A DNA stretch of 64,000 nt from Blasia pusilla (taxonomy: Eukaryota; Marchantiophyta; Marchantiopsida; Blasiales). Shown here piece by piece: positions 45,206 to 55,746 of the stretch; positions within the stretch are counted from its first letter, which is position 1, and the number at the start of each line of letters is the position of its first letter. The stretch is taken from positions 42,346,001 through 42,410,000 of the forward strand of contig CM114274.1 of assembly GCA_050084515.1 (NCBI GenBank), in the 5' to 3' direction. Under the pieces are notes generated by a model. The model saw only the letters and a list, made by a program, of their open reading frames with translations, was not told the DNA's origin and ran no database searches. The position numbers were made by a program, and so were the translations under genes.

Positions 45206-48200
45206 TGTTAGATACTTTTGGGTCTCAAGTTAGGTGAGTGGAAGGAGCTAGAACAACAATCTGCAATTTAAATGGGTGAGTTAGGTGATAGAAGTAGTTA
45301 GTTGGGGCTATCCTATGCTCTTAACTCAAGGTAATCTTTAACCAAGGTAATCTAGATAGAGAAAGCAAGAGTATAGTGAGGCAACATGGTGAGCACTCTG
45401 CTCTTAAGTCTAACCAGGGGATAGAGTCAGCTGTTGTTAGACTAACAAGAGTTAAATTAACTATAGTTAGAATAACCGTAGTTACTTTAGTTGTAGTTAA
45501 GTCAACCTTGTTTGGATTGAGTGTATGTAGGATTAGCCAATGGCCAAGATAATCAGTGTTAAGAAAGTGATTGATGAATGGGACACTTCTCCGTGGCACT
45601 TATCAAATTCTACGAGGAAGGCTTGACTTAGGGAAGGTTTTTAGTGGAGTTATAAGGCCACTCTAAACTGGTAGGTCTACTAAAGCGGTGGCTAAGTTAG
45701 GGGAATTTTTAGAGGGCACCTACTAGCCAGTAGAGTGAGGTTAGAATAGTGTCAATAGGAAAGTGTCAAGGCCTGAAGTTCGAGGGGAACATGACAAAGC
45801 TTGGAGCTATGGTGGCCAGCATAGAGGGGAGAATCAAATGTTGATGGCTGGAGCTTGGCTAATCGGTTTGGTGATTGAATAGGCTCGTTAGAAAGGTCTT
45901 TGGATGCTCTTCAAGATGGTATATTTTAATCAAGACATTGGATGCTACGCTAGAATTCTCAAGGTAGATTAGAAAGGCAAGGAATCTGGATTTTTGGAAA
46001 ACAGGAGGGCAGGCTATTCGAGGGCTGCTACCTAGAGCACTAGTGAGCCAAATTTTGATCTAATTGATGGTATGGCTTCACCTTGAGATGTTCTACACTA
46101 TGGAGGTCACCCACAAGAATTTTCAGCAAGTAATGAGAAGCATAGGATACTCCACGAGGGCTGAGCTTGGGAAGCTATGGTGACAGAAAAGTGGACAACT
46201 AGGTAGGCTGATTTCAAGGTCTTGGGTGGACCAATGCTTGAGAGGAGTGGTGGTATATCTTTGCCCTTGGACTCTTCATATGTTTGTGGTCTTGAATCAA
46301 GCTTATCAAGGATTGGTTAGGCACATTGGATGCTCGAGGGGAGGCTGGAATACAGGGAGGTGGTGCAAGAGAAAGGCCGAGTAGCAGGCTGTCCAAGAAC
46401 AAGTCAAGAAGATTGTACAAAGTGATAATGCAGCCAAGTCACTCCATTGACCTCGAGCCTAGAGGAGCCAAGGGAGATGGTGTAAGCACTAGGGAGTCTC
46501 CACGGTATCCAATGAAGGAGCTAGAGTGCTTGATTGTTGTTGTAGAGGAGGGTTCGAACCAAGGAGGTGGATCTGATTGTTAGGGCCAAGAAATGAAGAA
46601 TAAGGGGCTAAGAAAAGGTCAATGGAGGCTGAGCTTGAATGCTTGGACTCTTGTGGGCTAGAAGCTTACTCATGGAAGCCTAGAGGACCTCATTCAAAGG
46701 CCAGAAAGCTTGAGAATCCAAGGGAGAGATCTATGGAGCTGAGAGGATCCAAGGAGTGATTTCTGGAAGATTTGTGCAGGTGGAGCTAAGTGGAGGTGTG
46801 AACTGAGGGCAGGGCTCAAACCAGTTTGAGAAGAAGCAAGCATGGGAAGAATATAAAGGTAGATCTTACCTTCAAGCATGTCCAAGAGACAGGTCAAGCC
46901 TATGCCATCAATGCTGCTCAAGAGGCTTTAGTTAGGGCAGTTTCAGAAGTAGATGAGGAAGAAATTTCAAGTAGTAGATGCCTTGGAGTATATGCTTAGG
47001 GGGAGGTAGATTTGTAGGAAGGTAGAAGACAAAAATGCCAAAGAAGCTCAAGTAGGTAGAGGGCTCTTATCTTCACTTATAAGTGCTCAGCTTGGTTTAG
47101 TAGAGGGGGGGCATACATGCTGCTGGCTAGTAGACACTTGATCTCTTGAGCCAAGCTAACCAGCAGAGTATGTGCTCCCAGATCTAGGTAGTGTGTAGTG
47201 TGCTTGAAGGGGTTGAGACTAAGAAGGTCTCCCATGTACTAGATGGCTTGGTGATATACATAAAGTAGCCCCTTTGGAATGATTCCACTCCACTGCCCTG
47301 TATCTGAGTTTGTGCATGATTGAGTGATGATTTGGAGGGCTTGATGAAGTGAGATTCTTGGAGCTGGTTCAACTAATCATTCAAAAGTGTAGTGAGTGGA
47401 CAAGAGGCTATACCAATAGAGGAGAGGCAAGCTTAGGTTCCAAGATTGTGCTCCTCCAAGGTGTGCTTTGAAAGCTTGTTGTTCTGCCCACCTGAGTATG
47501 GCCTTTGATACCAATCATTGATTACTTCCAGGGTGTGACAACCTAGACTTCCAGGTCTAGTAAGTGATAAGAGATTAGTGAGTGGAGAAAGAGGGTCATG
47601 CTTGAGCTTCACTAGAGGTAGAAGACCATGGGCTCAGCCTATTAAGTCTCCTACTACCTGAACAAGGAGGGAGAACAAAGGACCAGCAAGGTAAGAGGAG
47701 AAGAAGAAGGGATGTGGGTGTTGGTTTGAGCAAAAAGAGAGTTGCAGCCCTTTCAGGCTACCCTAGGGATGGATGATTATACTAGACAGCGTATTGGATG
47801 GCCTTATGTTGTTTTAGTAGTCTCTAGTTGTGAGCCTTGAGTAGGTGTGTTGGTTTGATTGCCACTGGACACTCTATCTAAGGACTCAAAACTACATCCA
47901 AGCTCTCACTAGATACTCGGTGAGGAGCAAAAGGTGATTGCACTACTTGATCTGTTAGGAGTTGTGTGTGCTTTAGAGGATTTCCTTGGTACATTCAACT
48001 AGTCCAAGGCAGCACATTGGAGGACCTTATGCTGCCCTGGTCATTCTTGACTGTGATTTCTAAGTAGAGTGTGCTTGTTGGGTTCCACTGGCCACTCCAC
48101 TCAAAGCATTCAAGAGAATGAAAGGAGTTTTGGTTAGTGTGGTGAGGATAGGATTGTGATACTGAAGTGGAGATTTTTTCTCCAGCCTCTTAAGGTAAAG

Positions 48201-48351
48201 AGGTGGGGTTTACACCTGTTAAGGAGTACATCATAGAGTTCTGATCTTTTGGCTTAGCCCTAAGCTCTTACATGGGACCGAACTGGTGGAAATAGCAATA
48301 TTTTCACTTGGGTTGTGTGCTAGCCATGTTTTACCTACTATGACAAGATTT
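45206..48351. mobile_element. nested insertion of about 3.1 kb, unclassified, non-coding
   Basis: Interrupts the gypsy between gag and protease. Both edges carry atgtg (45201-45205 and 48352-48356), a plausible 5-bp target-site duplication. No long open frame. On the minus strand a tRNA-Met-like primer motif, tggtatcaaaggc, occurs near 47505-47517, suggesting a non-autonomous LTR-type element, but I found no matching LTR pair. It contains an internal degenerate direct repeat of about 90 bp (47790-47882 and 48010-48105). Classification uncertain. Confidence 0.55.
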
Positions 48352-48356
48352 ATGTG

Positions 48357-49112
48357 TAGTGCAGCCCAAGTTGAGGCAGTTGGTGACGTTGGGAGTTGGA
48401 CCAGTTGAGGTGTTTCGGCTGGCCGTCACATTGTATGAGCGTGGAGTGGTGACTGCTTCTTGTTCAGAGGTAGTTAAGGAGGTGGTGGACTTGCCCTGAG
48501 AGCCGGTGCTGGTACATTCCCCACAGAGTCATGGCATGCGGCCGCGGCGAAGTTGGTAGATATGCCAGCTCGACCGGCCATAGAGCGAGCAATGGTTACA
48601 CCTGGAGTAGTGCTATTGGATAACCAAGCTGGATTATTTCGCTTGGTTAGTCCCACGGGGACAGTATACTACCCGTAGCACGTCCTACTTGATTCGGGAG
48701 CGCAGCCCTTCATGTTAGGGAAGGTGGCGTGTTTAGCATTTGGGTTACGGAAGGCCAACATTGAGCCTTGTCCCTTCCAGATACAGACCTTGATTGGGGG
48801 CGTGTGATCTACGCAGTATATGACTCGACAGGAGAAAGTTGTCAGAGTCTAGCTAAAGCATGCGACGGATAGTGCTATGGTGCGCACACGTGCGATTAGG
48901 ACACCAGTTGAGTTGTACGATGTGTTGGTGGGGAGTAGAGTGTTATATCCCCTAGGATTCAGCCTTGACTTATGGGAGGAGACCATTTCTTATCGACCAA
49001 GGTGGCGGTCAGATGACAGCCGGATGAGTGAGTTACCCGTGCAGTTTGCGAGACGAGGTGGTCGATCACGAGATGAGTCTATGACCACGTTGGCAGCTTT
49101 CACATGTAGTGT
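48357..49112 (+). pseudogene. gypsy aspartic protease region
   Basis: Resumes the polyprotein after the insertion (VQPKLRQLVTLGVGPVEVFR), changes frame near 48510 (PARPAIERAMVTPGVVLLDN), then reads YYP-stop-HVLLDSGAQPFMLGK. The protease motif DSGAQ is at 48691-48705 with its Asp intact, and Gln is expected at the stop. LIGGV follows, with TGA, then MTRQEKVVRV, with TAG. The frame continues to about 49110 and then shifts into the methyltransferase frame. Confidence 0.8.
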
Positions 49113-50590
49113 TAGCTGGCCAAGAGAGAGTTGTTGGAGGGGAACGCACATGCGGAGGATGTGCTAGTAGCGGATAGTCCCACGGCGAGACCTCTTCACC
49201 ATTGTGGGGTACGACCCGAGAGCTACGAAGGAGTGCCAAAGACCTCATGAGGTAGGCGTGGAGTCATGCCTTTATCCTAGAGCAGAGAGATTCAGGTGGC
49301 GATTGGGCTCTTGGAGTGGAGACGTTGAACCCATTGGATATCCCACCCGTTGTGTGGCAATGTCCAGAGGAGGGTGTTAGGGTGTTAGATCTCTTCGGAG
49401 GGATTAGCACCAGATTGGTTGCAGTATTGGAGGCAGGCATACGAGTGCATTAGTACCTTTATGTGGAGAGAGATGAGACTGCGTGATGAGTATCATTACG
49501 TTACGTAATAAGATTGGTCCAAAGGTATCCTGAGTTGTTGCCAGTATCTACAATACGGGGATATTAGCATACACTACCCGCCGACATCTCTTTGGTGGGG
49601 GCGCAGGATCTAGATAGAGTTGGCACCATTCATTTGGTGATTTCTGGATGGCCATGTTAGGGTCATTCATCAGCTGGCCGAGGATTTGGATTGCAGGATC
49701 CGAGGTCAGGGATGTTTTGGGAGATGCTACGAGTAGTACAACACTTGCAGAAGAGTCCGACATGTTCTCCACCGTACATTTTGGAGAATGTGCGGTTGTT
49801 GGGAGACACTCGTGCACGTGCGATGACAAGTGTGCATCAGGTGAGGTCTTGGTTGGGACTTGCTCTATTGCTAGATGCAACGAAAGTTGGGTCACGTGCC
49901 CATCATCCACGACTGTCGTGGACGAACCTGATACCATCAGAGGTACTAAGTCGAGCATACAATGGAGTCTAGAGAGCACCACATCTCACAGTGGATGCTA
50001 TTTTGGGCTCAGGGCAACGATCTCAAGTGGTGAGGCGGGATGATAGACCACCGTTGGCGATGGCCAATAGGGTGGGGGAGTTGAGGGCAGCCTTACCTAG
50101 GTTGGTGAGCTTCCCATCATCCCATGCCTTTCGTCAGGGAGGGCAAGGCATGATTTGGGATGAGGTGACTGGAGCATTGGAGGAGCCTACATCATATGAT
50201 CGCGAGCGCCCCATGGAGTTTGCTACTGGTACTACGGCGGTGCCAAGGATGACTGAGGCATCCCGGAGACAAGTGCTGGAGCAGGCGATGGAACTCAACT
50301 GTCTCACATGGATAGTTAGCCTAGGTATGGCTGAGCAGAGACGGATGCGAGTGTCATCCATGCCGTTATGTCCACGAGTTGGACCATTGCCTACAAGGTT
50401 TGTACAGGCATTGATTGGGGGCAAGACGAGGGGAGATAGGCACCCATGAACTTCGTGGGACGTCGTTCGAGTGGAGAGTGCAAAGGCGGCCAGAGTAGCA
50501 CATGTTCATTTTTTGGATGTGGAGCATGGTGTGGGAGGTCGGAGTGGAGTGGTTGTTGCAGAGGTGGCTAAGGTTGCTACATAGCAACCA
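49113..50590 (+). pseudogene. C5-cytosine DNA methyltransferase domain embedded in gypsy pol
   Basis: A single frame, shared with the downstream RT. Lead-in AWSHAFILEQRD, GVETLNPLDIPPVVW; motif I VLDLFGGIST (49382-49411); motif II YVERDE (49460-49477); motif IV GWPC followed by a TAG where Gln is expected (catalytic Cys codon 49655-49657), then GHSSAGRGFGLQDPRSGMFW; motif VI ENV (49784-49792) in PPYILENVRLL; motif VIII VGSRAHHPRLSWTN; a target-recognition-like region; then EFATGTTAVP and LEQAMELNCLTWIVSLGMAEQ as the closing motif IX/X part. Motif order is canonical, not DRM-rearranged; DNMT3-like by eye. It would methylate cytosine C5 in DNA, perhaps the element's own copies. Stops: TAG 49175, 49253, 49451, 49565, 49658, 49970, 50582; TGA 49484, 49487, 50447. 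Confidence 0.85.
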
Positions 50591-52080
50591 AAGCCGGAGG
50601 TTGCGTCCTCTCCGAGTGAGGTCATGATGGAGACTTGGGAGCCTGTGACAGGTCTCAAGTTGATAGGAGGAGAGAGACGGCAAGTTCATAAGTTTCTGAG
50701 AGGGCATGTTAGTTGTTTTGCCTTCAGTATGAGAGACTTGGGTAAGCTGAAAGGTCTTGGGATACGGATTGAGTTGGCTAGTGATACGCCAAACTTTCGT
50801 GGACCCTACAGGTATTCTGATATGGAGCGAGCCTTGATTCAGAGCAGGAGTCAGGACTTGTTGGAGGCAGGACTTATGGAGTTATCACATGGGGAGTATG
50901 CATCTGCCACAGTCATCCCGACAAAGAAGGATATGTATGGCAATTGGACGGATAGGTGGATGTGTGGAGATTACCGTCCTATCAACCAACAGACGAGCTA
51001 AGATCGTAACGCCATGCCTACTCCTAAGGAGATCTTTGATGCGGTAGGGCATTCAAAGATCTTTAGTACGTTAGATCTCCATGCTGGCTATCATCAGCTT
51101 CCTATTAGGTTGGAGGACAAGGAGAAGACAACATTCTGGAGGATAGATCGGTTCGGGAGAGATTTCTTGTATCAGTGGCGGTTCTTACCATTTGGGTTGA
51201 AGAACGCGCCTTCATAGTTTTAGAGAGTGATGGATAGGATTTTGATTGGCTTGGATTTTGTACAATGTTACATAGATGATATTTTTATCTTCAGTTCCAC
51301 GGTTGAGGAGCATGAGCGACAGCTGGAGGAGGTGTTTAGGCGATTGCAGTTACATGGACTGAAGTTACATCCAAGCAAGTGCAGATTCTTTCAGGAGTAG
51401 ATTGAGTATTTGGGACACACCATATACCCAAGTGGGTTAGGCGTTCAGCAGACAAAGGTAGAGGCTATTGCATAGATTCCACGCCCTACAGATGTGAGTC
51501 AAGTCCGAGCATTTCTTGGATTGGCAAACTTCTATCGACGGTATGTCAAGGGTTTTAGAGCGATCGCAAAGTCTTTGACCTTGTTGACGAGACTTGATCA
51601 GGTTTGGTTGTGGGGAGATGATCAGGAGTGAGCATTTGAAGAGCTCAAGGACAAGTTGACATCCTCACCCATTTTATAGAGACCGGTTAGGGGTCGCCCA
51701 TTCTAGTTACATACGGATTGGAGTATGTTGGGTCTAGGAGGAGTGCTTACTCAGAGGGATGACAAGGAGAGGGAGTTTGTTGTGTCTTACGCGAGCCGAT
51801 TGAACAGCATTGCAGAGGCAAAGTACAGCTCCTACAAGGGAGAGTGCTTGGCTGCAGTGTGGGCCATGGCACATTTCAAGTGCTATTTATTCGGCAACCC
51901 TTTCACACTTATCACTGATCATCAGCCGTTGAGGTGGTTGATGGAGTCCGACAAGCTTACGGGAAAGCTTGCTAGGTGGGCTCTATTACTACAGGAGTAT
52001 GAGATTGAGGTGGTTCATTGGCCAAGTCGGCTGAACTAGGATGCAGATGGGTTGAGTCGTAACCCATGTCCGAGTTAGAG
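50591..52080 (+). pseudogene. gypsy reverse transcriptase and RNase H
   Basis: In frame with the methyltransferase. RT: SDMERALIQSRSQDLLEAGLM, WMCGDYRPINQQT, FSTLDLHAGYHQLPI, FGRDFLYQWRFLPFGLKNAPS. Catalytic box YIDDIF (YIDD at 51269-51280) intact. RT connection: LGHTIYPSGLGVQQ, VRAFLGLANFYRRYVKGF. RNase H: LHTDWSMLGLGGVLTQRDD, SYKGECLAAVWAMAHFKCYLFG, FTLITDHQPLRWL, then ending DADGLSRNP. Premature stops at 50999 (TAA), 51215, 51221, 51398, 51473, 51677, 51704 and 52037 (all TAG) and 51629 (TGA). Confidence 0.9.
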
Positions 52081-53664
52081 AGAAGACACAGGAGCTCGAT
52101 GGCATAGAAAGAGTGATGAGGAGATGGTGCACGGGTGGCATGCATCTACCTATCTTTGTTGGTTGACTATGGCAGGTCAGCCACAGGATGATGACTCTAG
52201 TTGTGGGGTTGGATGATGAGTCTTTGGATCTGGAGGTCAGTGAGGAGGCGATAGGTGGTCGTGATATCCATGATGGCGTCATAGCGAGCACAATGAGTGC
52301 TAGGGAGCAGAATCGGATCCTACAACGAGCCAGGAGGTTCATGTGGAAGGGGACTCACCTTTTGCGGGTATGGGGAGATGGTAGGATATGAGTGGTACCT
52401 CATCCTTCCCAGCGAGCACGTGTAGTGCGACATGCCCATGAGGAGTTGGGGCATTTTGGAGTAAAGTGTACTTACAGCTTACTCTAGGTTCAGTATTGGT
52501 GGCGCGGCATGCATACTAGGGTACACAGTTTGTGGCTAGATGTATGGTATGTGATAGAGTTTGAGCATCCTTCAATGCTCCCACTCTGCAGTTACATTCA
52601 TTTCCTATTATGGGTTTAGGTTATCAGTGGAGTTTAGACCTTTGCCATTGACGAGGCGGCATCATAGGTACGTGTTGGTCATGGTGGAGCATTTCTCCAA
52701 GTGGATAGAGTTGGTGGCACTACCGGACAAGGCGAGCGAGGGAACAACTTATGCGTTTCTAGATCATGTGCTTAGTCACTTTGGTGCATCGGCGGAGGTG
52801 TTGACTGACTAGGGTATCGAGTTCAGGGGAGAGTTTTAGGCCTTGTGTGATCAGGCAGTGATAGATCACCACACCACATTCAGAGATCATCCTGAGGCGG
52901 ATGGGTTGGCGGAGAGAGTGGTGCAAACGGTGAAGAGAGGATTGCGCAAGTATGGCTTGCAGCAGGGACAGTTGAGGGAGTGGGACCTACAGTTGCCATG
53001 GTTGGCTACGGGTTATCGCTTTAGCCGGTAGGCATCCTTGGCGTCATTTTCACCGTACTTTTTTCTCTTTGGGAGAGAATCAGATTTACCTGCAGCCATT
53101 TGACGTGACATGGCGGAGGTGTTAGATCTTGATGATCCAGATGTGTGGGTACAAGCATGTTCTCATAGGGCGGAGATTTTTTGTAGAGTTATGCCTATGG
53201 CCTTTGAGAACTTAGCTAATGCTCATCATAGAGATACATTGAGGTACGCGACCATTCGTGGAAGAGGTTATCGTCCAGGGATTAGGAGGTTTCATCATGG
53301 GGATTACGTGTATTTACAGTAGGCGGCAGCCACGACGCTAGATGTCACTGCAGGACGCACGATCCTATGTGTACACGAGATATTACCGACCGGAGTCCTC
53401 ATGTTGGAGGGACAGGATGGTATGGTTTGGAAGGATCATGTGCGCAATTATGCGCCATGTCATCTTCCGAATGTAGATGGGAGAGTGGATCAGAGCTTGG
53501 TAGTGGTATCTGCATGCTTGAGGTGTCTGTTGTGCCGATCTGCGAGGGGTGCAGCCACCATGTTGGTATGTGCTGGTTGTTCTCGAGGGTGGCATATGTC
53601 ATGTCTAACCCCCCCTCTTGATGTAGTTCCCACGGGACGATGGATGTGTCTGAGATGTGTATAG
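52081..53664 (+). pseudogene. gypsy integrase with C-terminal PHD finger
   Basis: The frame shifts twice before the integrase zinc region (HAHEELGHFGVKCTYSLL, then ARCMVCDRV). Catalytic core: YVLVMVEHFSKWIELVALPD, VLTD-stop-GIEFRGEF, EADGLAERVVQTVKRGLRKY. C-terminal: DLDDPDVWVQACSHRAEIF, RRFHHGDYVYLQ, EGQDGMVWKDHVRNYAPCHL. The end is a PHD finger: CLLCRSARGAATMLVCAGC, SRGWHMSCLTPPLDVVP, GRWMCLRCV then stop (53662-53664). The Cys4-His-Cys3 spacing and the Trp two residues before the last Cys pair are intact. PHD fingers read histone H3 tails in other proteins, so targeting of integration to chromatin is a plausible role. Confidence 0.85.
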
Positions 53665-53741
53665 GGTAGTAGGTCATGTCAGAGAGATGTGATATTCTCT
53701 ATTTGGAGTTGGGGGGATCCAACTGCCAGCTAAGGGGGCGG

Positions 53742-54360
53742 TTGTGTGATCTTCATGTATATGTATGAGTTGATTTTTGTACATTTGTGGATCAACCCAT
53801 GTGTGGGGAAGATTGGTGTTGTGTGGTGTAGATATGACCAGTGATGTATGTTGTGTAGCGATATGTATGCGCACGACAACTGTCACATTTGTGTAGCCGA
53901 TAGGCCGAGATCTATCGTGGATAGGGCGTAGGAGCCAGCGGACTATCTTGAGTGTAACTTTGTCCCCGGTGTCGGATGAGGTTGAGAATAGGTCCATTGT
54001 GTCAAGAACGTCGTTTCTGACAACTTTCATATTGAGGTCTTTCACAGCCGGGTGACTTGTTGACCATGTCACCCGCCCCTAGTAACCTGTGGGCGCAGGT
54101 TACCAAGAGGATGGCTATTTTTAAGGGAAGAGCCTTTTGGCTCTTCCCAACCCTATATAAGAGAGAAAGATGGCTTTTCTAAGCCATCTTTCTCATGTTG
54201 GGTCGTTGGAGCACCTCTCTTGTATGTATGTGAGATAAGACTAGGGTGCTAGCGTCCGGATTCCTTGATAGCACAGGGTGGACGAGGCTCGATATGCCGA
54301 TGTAGATTGAGGAGTGGAGTTTTAGGCTAGGTGTGCCATTTTTACTACTCTTAATTTTTG
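53742..54360 (+). repeat. 3' LTR of the gypsy element
   Basis: Follows the polypurine tract gctaagggggcgg (53729-53741). About 619 bp. Contains tatataa at 54154-54160 and three stem-loops: 54081-54104, 54125-54148 and 54163-54194 (14-bp perfect arms gagaaagatggctt/aagccatctttctc). Matches the 5' LTR from about 53890. Confidence 0.85.
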
Positions 54361-54500
54361 TTGTGTGACCTCCATGTATATGTATGAGTTGATTTTTGTA
54401 CATATGTGGATCGACCCATGTGTGGGGAAGATCGGTGTTGTGTGGTGTAGATATGACCAACGATGTATGTTATGTAGCGATATGTATACGCACGACAACC
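54361..54500 (+). repeat. second LTR start joined to the 3' LTR
   Basis: ttgtgtgacctccatgtata.. to cgcacgacaac repeats 53742-53880 directly after the LTR end, so two LTRs are joined head to tail, the second truncated after about 140 bp. Confidence 0.8.
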
Positions 54501-55320
54501 CTCAATATGGACCCACTTACAGGGCAAGATCCGATGGCACTAGGAGAGCATACGGCACTTTCTTGAATAAGAACTGTACAGGGACTAGATGACCACTGCC
54601 AGGCTTCTAGGGGTTGAAAAAATTTGATCGTTTTACTAGGATTGGGGATCAACTGAAGTTCTTCTTCTACCCAAATGAATCATGCACTTTCTGAAAGTTT
54701 TCTCCAGCTGCCATTGGAGCTCTAGGGAATACCCCACGATTTGGCCCATTGTTGTAGGTACCAATTGCACTTTGAAGGAAGTGAACAATCTTACAAATAT
54801 TGGATTCAGACTTGTAGACGGAGGGAGTTCGGAATATGTTTGCATTACAGGGACCTTCACATTCTGGATCCAACCTAAGATTGATGTCAACATGTATCTA
54901 GAGAAGGTGGATGATCTCAATCCACTATTTTTGTTCGACTCAAGAAATGGGGTGAGGAGAAACACAATATGTAGACCAACGATGGAAAGAGCAAAGCGAA
55001 TCGTATAAACTCGAGAGATAAACATGGAAATCATCGCCACAAAAGACGCTCATAGTGACAATAGCATAGGAAGGATATATCGGGTCAGGAACATAATTGT
55101 AAATTCAAGTGTCACAAGGATGTATGTGATACACATCTCTTGCATGTTCCTGTTATGACTTTGTCCAAAGAGAGACAAGTGGGAAAAGGTATTTCCCTTG
55201 TAAGCACATGAACTATGTGTTGCTTTTAGGTTTAAGAGAGTTGGAAGTAGGAATGGGAATCCACCAACCAATTTTTTCCCTTAAAGAAGTGCAAAGTATC
55301 CTGAACAAACCAATCTCTAG
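54501..55320 (+). pseudogene. SWIM zinc-finger protein fragment
   Basis: The open frame at 54682-55008 (IGFRLVDGGSSEYVCITGTF, KVDDLNPLFLFDSRNGVRRN) continues past a TAA at 55006 (TREINMEIIATKDAHSDNS, TRMYVIHIS). A frameshift near 55141 then reveals CSCYDFVQRETSGKRYFPC followed by KHMNYVLL. The CxC (codons 55145 and 55151) and CxH (55199 and 55205) pairs form a SWIM zinc-binding motif. SWIM domains occur in MULE transposases, FAR1/FHY3 factors and other DNA-associated proteins. The N-terminal part is not recognised. Decayed; which of these it came from is open. Confidence 0.6.
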
Positions 55321-55746
55321 ATGCAACATGAGGTCTTAGATTGTACTTTGAAGCGCAAAATGTTCACTATGAGCTTGAACTCTAATCAACTAAGGAAAAA
55401 TGATGAATCTTTTTCAGACCTTGGATGGACAAAGTGATTTGTTCCACAATTGTGGTTCCAATGATATTTAGTTTGTTTAATTCTGTGCAAGTTGCAACTC
55501 GTCGAATTTAGACAAGTTGCTAGAATGGGGAAGAAAAAACACCAATTTGTGGAAATGACTAAGCATAGAGAAAAAATTTGAAAACAATATTCACAAAACA
55601 AGACTTCCTCTCTTCAACCCAATAGAAACTCTCTTCAAATCACAAGAAACCCTCTTAAAAAAAAGTATCTCTTTGGGTTGAAGGAAGTTTCCTCTCTCCT
55701 TTCTTCCTCTCCTTGTCTCCTCTTACCGTGCCTCCTTCTTGCTCTA
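55321..55746. other. intergenic, no gene
   Basis: Holds one stray copy of the intronic palindrome (ttgcaactcgtcgaatttagacaagttgc, split around 55490-55515) and a CT-rich stretch at 55590-55740. Confidence 0.45.

Larger units (their letters stand above)
42450..54360 (+). mobile_element. Ty3/gypsy LTR retrotransposon carrying a C5-DNA methyltransferase and a PHD finger
   Basis: Order on the plus strand: 5' LTR (first part missing), leader, gag with CCHC knuckles, protease, C5-cytosine methyltransferase, reverse transcriptase, RNase H, integrase, PHD finger, polypurine tract, 3' LTR. RT before integrase defines gypsy. A 3.1-kb unrelated insertion splits the gag/protease region (45206-48351). 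Coding frames are long but carry many premature stops, mostly TAG at Gln positions, plus a few frameshifts. The element is dead but its layout is fully readable. An added methyltransferase in a plant gypsy pol is unusual. Confidence 0.9.

Noticed and set aside
49113-50590. Host DNMT/DRM gene fragment accidentally next to a transposon
   Set aside because: The methyltransferase shares one reading frame with the RT, sits between protease and RT, and has no visible intron or boundary repeats; DRM motif rearrangement is absent.
43820-53664. Alternative genetic code with TAG read as Gln
   Set aside because: Host-type genes in the window end with TAG themselves (41774-41776), and the element also has TGA, TAA and frameshifts, so decay by deamination is the simpler reading.
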